A stretch of DNA of 39,636 nucleotides, taken from NCBI GenBank assembly GCA_903932155.1, contig CAIZFH010000066.1:1-39636 (forward strand), given 5' to 3'. Made by a program: the position numbers and the translations under genes. Shown here piece after piece: positions 36,122 to 39,636 of this stretch; the stretch's first letter is position 1; each line of letters opens with the position of its first letter. The stretch comes from an uncultured Granulicella sp. GTDB taxonomy: Bacteria > Acidobacteriota > Terriglobia > Terriglobales > Acidobacteriaceae. The notes below the pieces were generated by a model. It had not been told where the DNA came from and did not search any database. It worked only from the letters and a program-made list of their open reading frames with translations.

Positions 36122-37468
36122 ATGGCGAGCGCAGCTACGGAACAAATAGATGCGATTCAGAGTAGGTCGCCGGATAAAAGGGCTGCCGCTACTGATAAAT
36201 CACCGCGCCTGGTTCCGTTCATCCTGCTTCTTGCTTTTGTCATCCGCATGGTGGTCGTGTATTTTTCCTATCGCGATCTGCCGGATGCGGACAAATACTA
36301 TGATCGGTTCGGCTGGGAGGTAGGCTGGGTGGCGCGTGCGCTGGCCAGCGGACATGGATTCTCCTCTCCTTACTATCCAATCAGCGGGCCCACCGCCCTG
36401 GTGCCACCACTGTATACAGGACTACTAGCCGAAGTCTTTCGTCTCTTTGGCGTGTACTCGCTAAAATCGGGCTTCCTTATTCTTACTCTCAATAGCCTGT
36501 TCTCCACCCTTGCCTGCATTCCCGTATATTTCAGTGCAAAGTATTCTCTGGGTATGCGAGGCGCAAAGATTGCCTGCTGGGCATGGGCCGTCTACCCGTT
36601 TGCTATCTACTTTTCCGCGGACCGCGTGTGGGAGTACTCGCTTACTTCACTACTGTTTACTACATGCTTCTGCATAGCTCAACGAATTCACGGTTCAACA
36701 AATCTGATGGCATGGATCGGCTTCGGAGCACTGTATGGCATTGCAGCCTTGTCTAATCCTGCAGTACTCGCGGTGCTGCCTTTTTTATTGGCGCTGGCAT
36801 TGTGGAATACAAGAAAAGCAGGCAAGCCCTGGCTATTGCATGGAGCACTGACCGTGGTTAGCGTACTTATCGTCCTAGCTCCATGGACTGTGCGCAACTA
36901 CCGTGTACTGCATGTGCTTAGTCCGGTACGTGATAATTTCTGGCTGGAGTTTTATGTAGGCAACTTCGGTGACACTTCTGAGCCGAACCCAGCCCGCTTG
37001 CACCCAGCCACCAATCCATTGGAGATGCAGCGGTATCTTACCCTGGGAGAGACAGCCTATATGGCGGAGAAGCGCGCGATGGCGGTTAACTATGTTCGCC
37101 ACCACCCACAATTCTTTACGATCGTCACTCTGCAGCGGGTTGTTTGTTACTGGACCGGATTTTGGAGCTTCAGCAATGAATTCAGGCAAATTGAGCCATT
37201 CGCGTTGCCGAATATCTTTTATTGCGTCAGCATGACACTGCTGATGCTGCGCGGTGCGCGGCATCTCTGGCGAGAGAATCATAATGCAGCCCTTCCATAT
37301 TTCGTGTTGATCGTAATATTTCCGCTGACTTACTACCTTACGCATTCCTGGATGGATTCTCGCCAGCCAATTGAGCCGGCCATTGTTGTGCTTGCCATCG
37401 CGGGATGGGTCTCAGGGATCCCTGTGCAGACCTCAGGATATGAACCGACGCAGAGCAAGATGAATTAG
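36122..37468 (+). CDS. GT39/PMT-like membrane glycosyltransferase (448 aa)
   Basis: A polytopic inner-membrane protein of the GT-C fold, family GT39-like (ArnT/PMT relatives), which move sugars from polyprenyl-phosphate donors to lipids, glycans or proteins on the outer face. After a 30-residue polar N-terminus comes a first helix (LVPFILLLAFVIRMVVVYF), then the first periplasmic loop with acidic residues (YRDLPDADKYYDRFGWEVGW), the usual catalytic position, followed by ASGHGFSSPYYP. About ten helices follow, including IGFGALYGIAALSNPAVLAV and TVVSVLIVLAPWTVRNYRVL, a typical motif pair of this family. GGAG precedes the ATG. Acceptor and donor are unknown. It is convergent with the next gene, 58 bases apart. 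Confidence 0.85.
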   Translation: MASAATEQIDAIQSRSPDKRAAATDKSPRLVPFILLLAFVIRMVVVYFSYRDLPDADKYYDRFGWEVGWVARALASGHGFSSPYYPISGPTALVPPLYTGLLAEVFRLFGVYSLKSGFLILTLNSLFSTLACIPVYFSAKYSLGMRGAKIACWAWAVYPFAIYFSADRVWEYSLTSLLFTTCFCIAQRIHGSTNLMAWIGFGALYGIAALSNPAVLAVLPFLLALALWNTRKAGKPWLLHGALTVVSVLIVLAPWTVRNYRVLHVLSPVRDNFWLEFYVGNFGDTSEPNPARLHPATNPLEMQRYLTLGETAYMAEKRAMAVNYVRHHPQFFTIVTLQRVVCYWTGFWSFSNEFRQIEPFALPNIFYCVSMTLLMLRGARHLWRENHNAALPYFVLIVIFPLTYYLTHSWMDSRQPIEPAIVVLAIAGWVSGIPVQTSGYEPTQSKMN

Positions 37469-37526
37469 CCAGCAGTGTTGCGTTGGTGAGATCCGTATAC
37501 CGCCGTTTGCAGTGGCGGGCTCGAAG

Positions 37527-39636
37527 CTAGAACTCCAGCATAGCCGGCACACCGCACTGCAGAATCCTGAACCCAGGTTCCCGTGCGATGCTGGGAAGTG
37601 TCACAGGCCATCCTGTATCTCTGTCCCAATCCGGGTCACGATGGCTAATCACAAGATACTGAACCCCGAACCGGCTGCAATAATCCCGGGCCCACTCCGC
37701 ACTCGGAGGTGGCGATGCATACAGCTGCACTGTCGCTGCCTGAATCACCGGACACTCCGCCGGATCGCCGCCAAATTGTGTAGCGCACTCCCGCTCTGCA
37801 TTCAGGATTTGCCTACCGGCGTTCATCACCAGCATTCGCTGGTAGAACTCACTCGGAAATACAACCACGTTGTTCCGGTCAAGTATAGGGTCGATCGGCC
37901 GAAATGCTACTACCGCGTTCTTTGAAGCTACAGGATTCAGCGAGGCAAATGCCTCCCGAATCTCGAAGGCATCCTTCGGCAACTGGCTGAAGCCGTTCTG
38001 CACACGAGGTGCCTCAATGGGCAGCCACGCCCTGAGCAGTAACGCAGCATAAATGGACCCGGCCAATCCCAGAACCAGCAGACTGTAAAGCAACCTCCGC
38101 TTGCCCGGAGTCGCCGGCACAGCGCACGTCTTACCGGGAATCCACCACGAACCGAGCACATCCGCAGCCAGCAGCAGCAGAAAGAACTGCGGCAACATCA
38201 CGGCTCGATAACCGAAGTCGTTATTGGAAATCACAGAGGAGCTGATAAACAGCACCATCACCAGGCCGCAAACGCAAAAAAACAACGCTGTGTCCCGTGC
38301 ATGATCCACCTGCATCGGCGGCCTGCGCCGCCTGGCCAGAAGTACCAGTACCAGCACGGCCCCGTACACTCCCAACTCCATTGCCAGCCCCGGCAGCAGC
38401 AGGATCAGCCGTAAGGTCTGGTCCAGTAGTACCGGATGCGCCTTATTCCAGGCAGTGAACACGGGCAGACCAGTCAACAGACCGGGGTCAATCATGCGTC
38501 TTACGCTCAACGAGAACATGTGCTTCGTTGGTGCAGCGCTTTCGCTTCCTTGGCCGCCTACAGAATGGCTGTGACTGCCCATCAGTTCGCTTACAAATAG
38601 AGCCAGTATTACCGCACTCAGCAGGCTAATGGCCGCCACACGTCGCCATAACGCAAAACGCTCTGCATGCCGCAGTACTGCCAGCCACACTGCCCAGACA
38701 ATCATCATCAGTGCAAAGCCGAGCGCCACGAAAATGGACAGACCAAACCCACTGGCAAACGCAACAGCCGCCAGCATAATGGCCCAGCGACTACTGCTGC
38801 GGCTAACAGGTTCTTGATTCATGCTCTGAAACGTGCGCCACAGATAGAGGAATCCTAGCAGGCAGCACAACACGCTCGACACATGGTGCGGCACCCACAG
38901 CAGCGAATCCGGCCATGCGGCGATAGGATCAACCGACCACCAATGGATGTCGCCATTCAACGAGGGCTGCAAGATGACATTGCCCAGAGCGGGTATGAGA
39001 TCCGCGCCCGTCACGAAGAGAAGCCCCAGCGCAATCCATCCCTGCTTCCGTCCCCATTTAAAGAAGTGAGTGGTGTAGAGCTTCACCGTTACCATCAGGC
39101 CGAAACCGGCCCATATACTGCTAGCGATAAAGGACTGCCGCGCCGAGACGTGCGCCAGTTTTACCACCGCCGCGCACAGCACATACCAGTAGTAGTAGTA
39201 GTGCATCGGTGCCGGAGAGCCGGCAAAGTACAACGGATTTGCCGGCGGAATACCCGTCCTCACCACGGCATCGACAAATGCGACCCGGTAGCTCTGGTCG
39301 GCCATGACTACGCTGAAATACAGCTTGTTTCCAACCTGCAGATCGACCAGCATCAACAGCACAAACGCAATCCACCCGCACGCCAGGAGGCCGATCACCC
39401 ATCTGTCCCTGCGCGACCAACCGGGCCTGCTGCTCCTGTGCCACAGCAGCAGCAATGTGAGCAGGGCAGACCCAGCGAACAACCAGCATATAGCGCCCAG
39501 GCCTGCACTGCGCCCCACCAGATACGAGACGATCGGCACAACGCTGAACGAGCACGCAATCGCCCACATTGAGCGCTCCGTGAAGCCCATCTGCCTGAAA
39601 CCGAAAAGGTCCGTTGCATAGGCCACGAGGTAGCCA
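37527..39636 (-). CDS. Polytopic membrane protein, YYY/DUF2298-like, cut by the right edge (at least 702 aa)
   Basis: The frame stays open to the end of the window (GYLVAYATDLFGF), so the true start lies beyond it; the in-frame GTG at 39624-39626 is not a reliable start. Many hydrophobic helices are visible. A loop reads TGIPPANPLYFAGSPAPMHY followed by YYYW, resembling the proline and tri-tyrosine motif of the YYY (DUF2298) membrane proteins, which are GT-C-like. Further helices include ISLLSAVILALFVSEL and YGAVLVLVLLARRRR; a soluble tail of about 150 residues begins after LLRAWLPIEAPRV and contains NAVVAFRPIDPILD and FPSEFYQRMLVMNAGRQI. It may handle lipid-linked sugars together with the convergent GT39-like protein; this is an inference from neighbourhood and fold. 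Confidence 0.7.
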   Translation of the reverse strand, partial: GYLVAYATDLFGFRQMGFTERSMWAIACSFSVVPIVSYLVGRSAGLGAICWLFAGSALLTLLLLWHRSSRPGWSRRDRWVIGLLACGWIAFVLLMLVDLQVGNKLYFSVVMADQSYRVAFVDAVVRTGIPPANPLYFAGSPAPMHYYYYWYVLCAAVVKLAHVSARQSFIASSIWAGFGLMVTVKLYTTHFFKWGRKQGWIALGLLFVTGADLIPALGNVILQPSLNGDIHWWSVDPIAAWPDSLLWVPHHVSSVLCCLLGFLYLWRTFQSMNQEPVSRSSSRWAIMLAAVAFASGFGLSIFVALGFALMMIVWAVWLAVLRHAERFALWRRVAAISLLSAVILALFVSELMGSHSHSVGGQGSESAAPTKHMFSLSVRRMIDPGLLTGLPVFTAWNKAHPVLLDQTLRLILLLPGLAMELGVYGAVLVLVLLARRRRPPMQVDHARDTALFFCVCGLVMVLFISSSVISNNDFGYRAVMLPQFFLLLLAADVLGSWWIPGKTCAVPATPGKRRLLYSLLVLGLAGSIYAALLLRAWLPIEAPRVQNGFSQLPKDAFEIREAFASLNPVASKNAVVAFRPIDPILDRNNVVVFPSEFYQRMLVMNAGRQILNAERECATQFGGDPAECPVIQAATVQLYASPPPSAEWARDYCSRFGVQYLVISHRDPDWDRDTGWPVTLPSIAREPGFRILQCGVPAMLEF

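Noticed and set aside
1-39636. tRNA, rRNA and intact insertion sequences
   Set aside because: No cloverleaf with a TTCGA-type loop, no rRNA-like stretch, and no complete transposase with terminal inverted repeats was seen.

Overview
The window looks like chromosomal DNA of an acidobacterium of the Terriglobia type. This is inferred from the style of the genes, not from a marker gene: a TonB receptor with an N-terminal carboxypeptidase-regulatory-like domain, choice-of-anchor-D/Ig-like modules ending in a paired-helix ACGGG tail, a small membrane protein with a LFDRWDPPG motif, and moderately high GC. I see no rRNA, tRNA, CRISPR array or intact mobile element.

Layout. 1-4354: two tandem + strand lipoproteins, one of unknown function and one with NHL/SMP-30-like beta-propeller repeats; both start behind the same duplicated leader. 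4400-8127: on the - strand, an NTF2-like protein and a CopA-type copper P-type ATPase, with a decayed small-protein remnant between them. 8312-11614: a small membrane protein and a TonB-dependent receptor. 11904-23014: a short orphan copy of a gene head, then a 3592-residue RHS-repeat surface protein that dominates the window. 23118-31193: a secreted PDZ protein, a small Cys/His/Met-rich secreted protein and a CusC-CusB-CusA-type tripartite metal (probably Cu/Ag) efflux operon, met tail to tail by a second secreted protein that shares the PDZ protein's C-terminal motif. 32792-35287: glycogen phosphorylase (- strand). 35643-35912: the tail of a dead EAL-domain gene. 36122-37468 and 37527-right edge: two convergent polytopic membrane proteins, a GT39-like glycosyltransferase and a YYY/DUF2298-like protein running off the window.

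How the genes fit. Copper handling is the clearest theme: CopA would clear cytoplasmic Cu(I) and CusCBA would clear the periplasm, with a CusB that carries its own Met-rich YtkA/FixH-like domain and a Cys/His/Met-rich secreted protein at the head of the operon. No metal-responsive regulator is in view. The giant RHS protein has no recognisable toxin tip or immunity gene and looks like a cell-surface structural or adhesive protein.

The most unusual signals are (i) the duplicated leader before the two lipoproteins, where two small hairpins keep their pairing despite base changes and the second one occupies the Shine-Dalgarno position; (ii) the three-unit near-identical repeat array and the orphan head copy of the giant gene; (iii) the paired-helix ACGGG C-terminal tail; (iv) a shared C-terminal motif in two otherwise unassigned secreted proteins bracketing the Cus operon.
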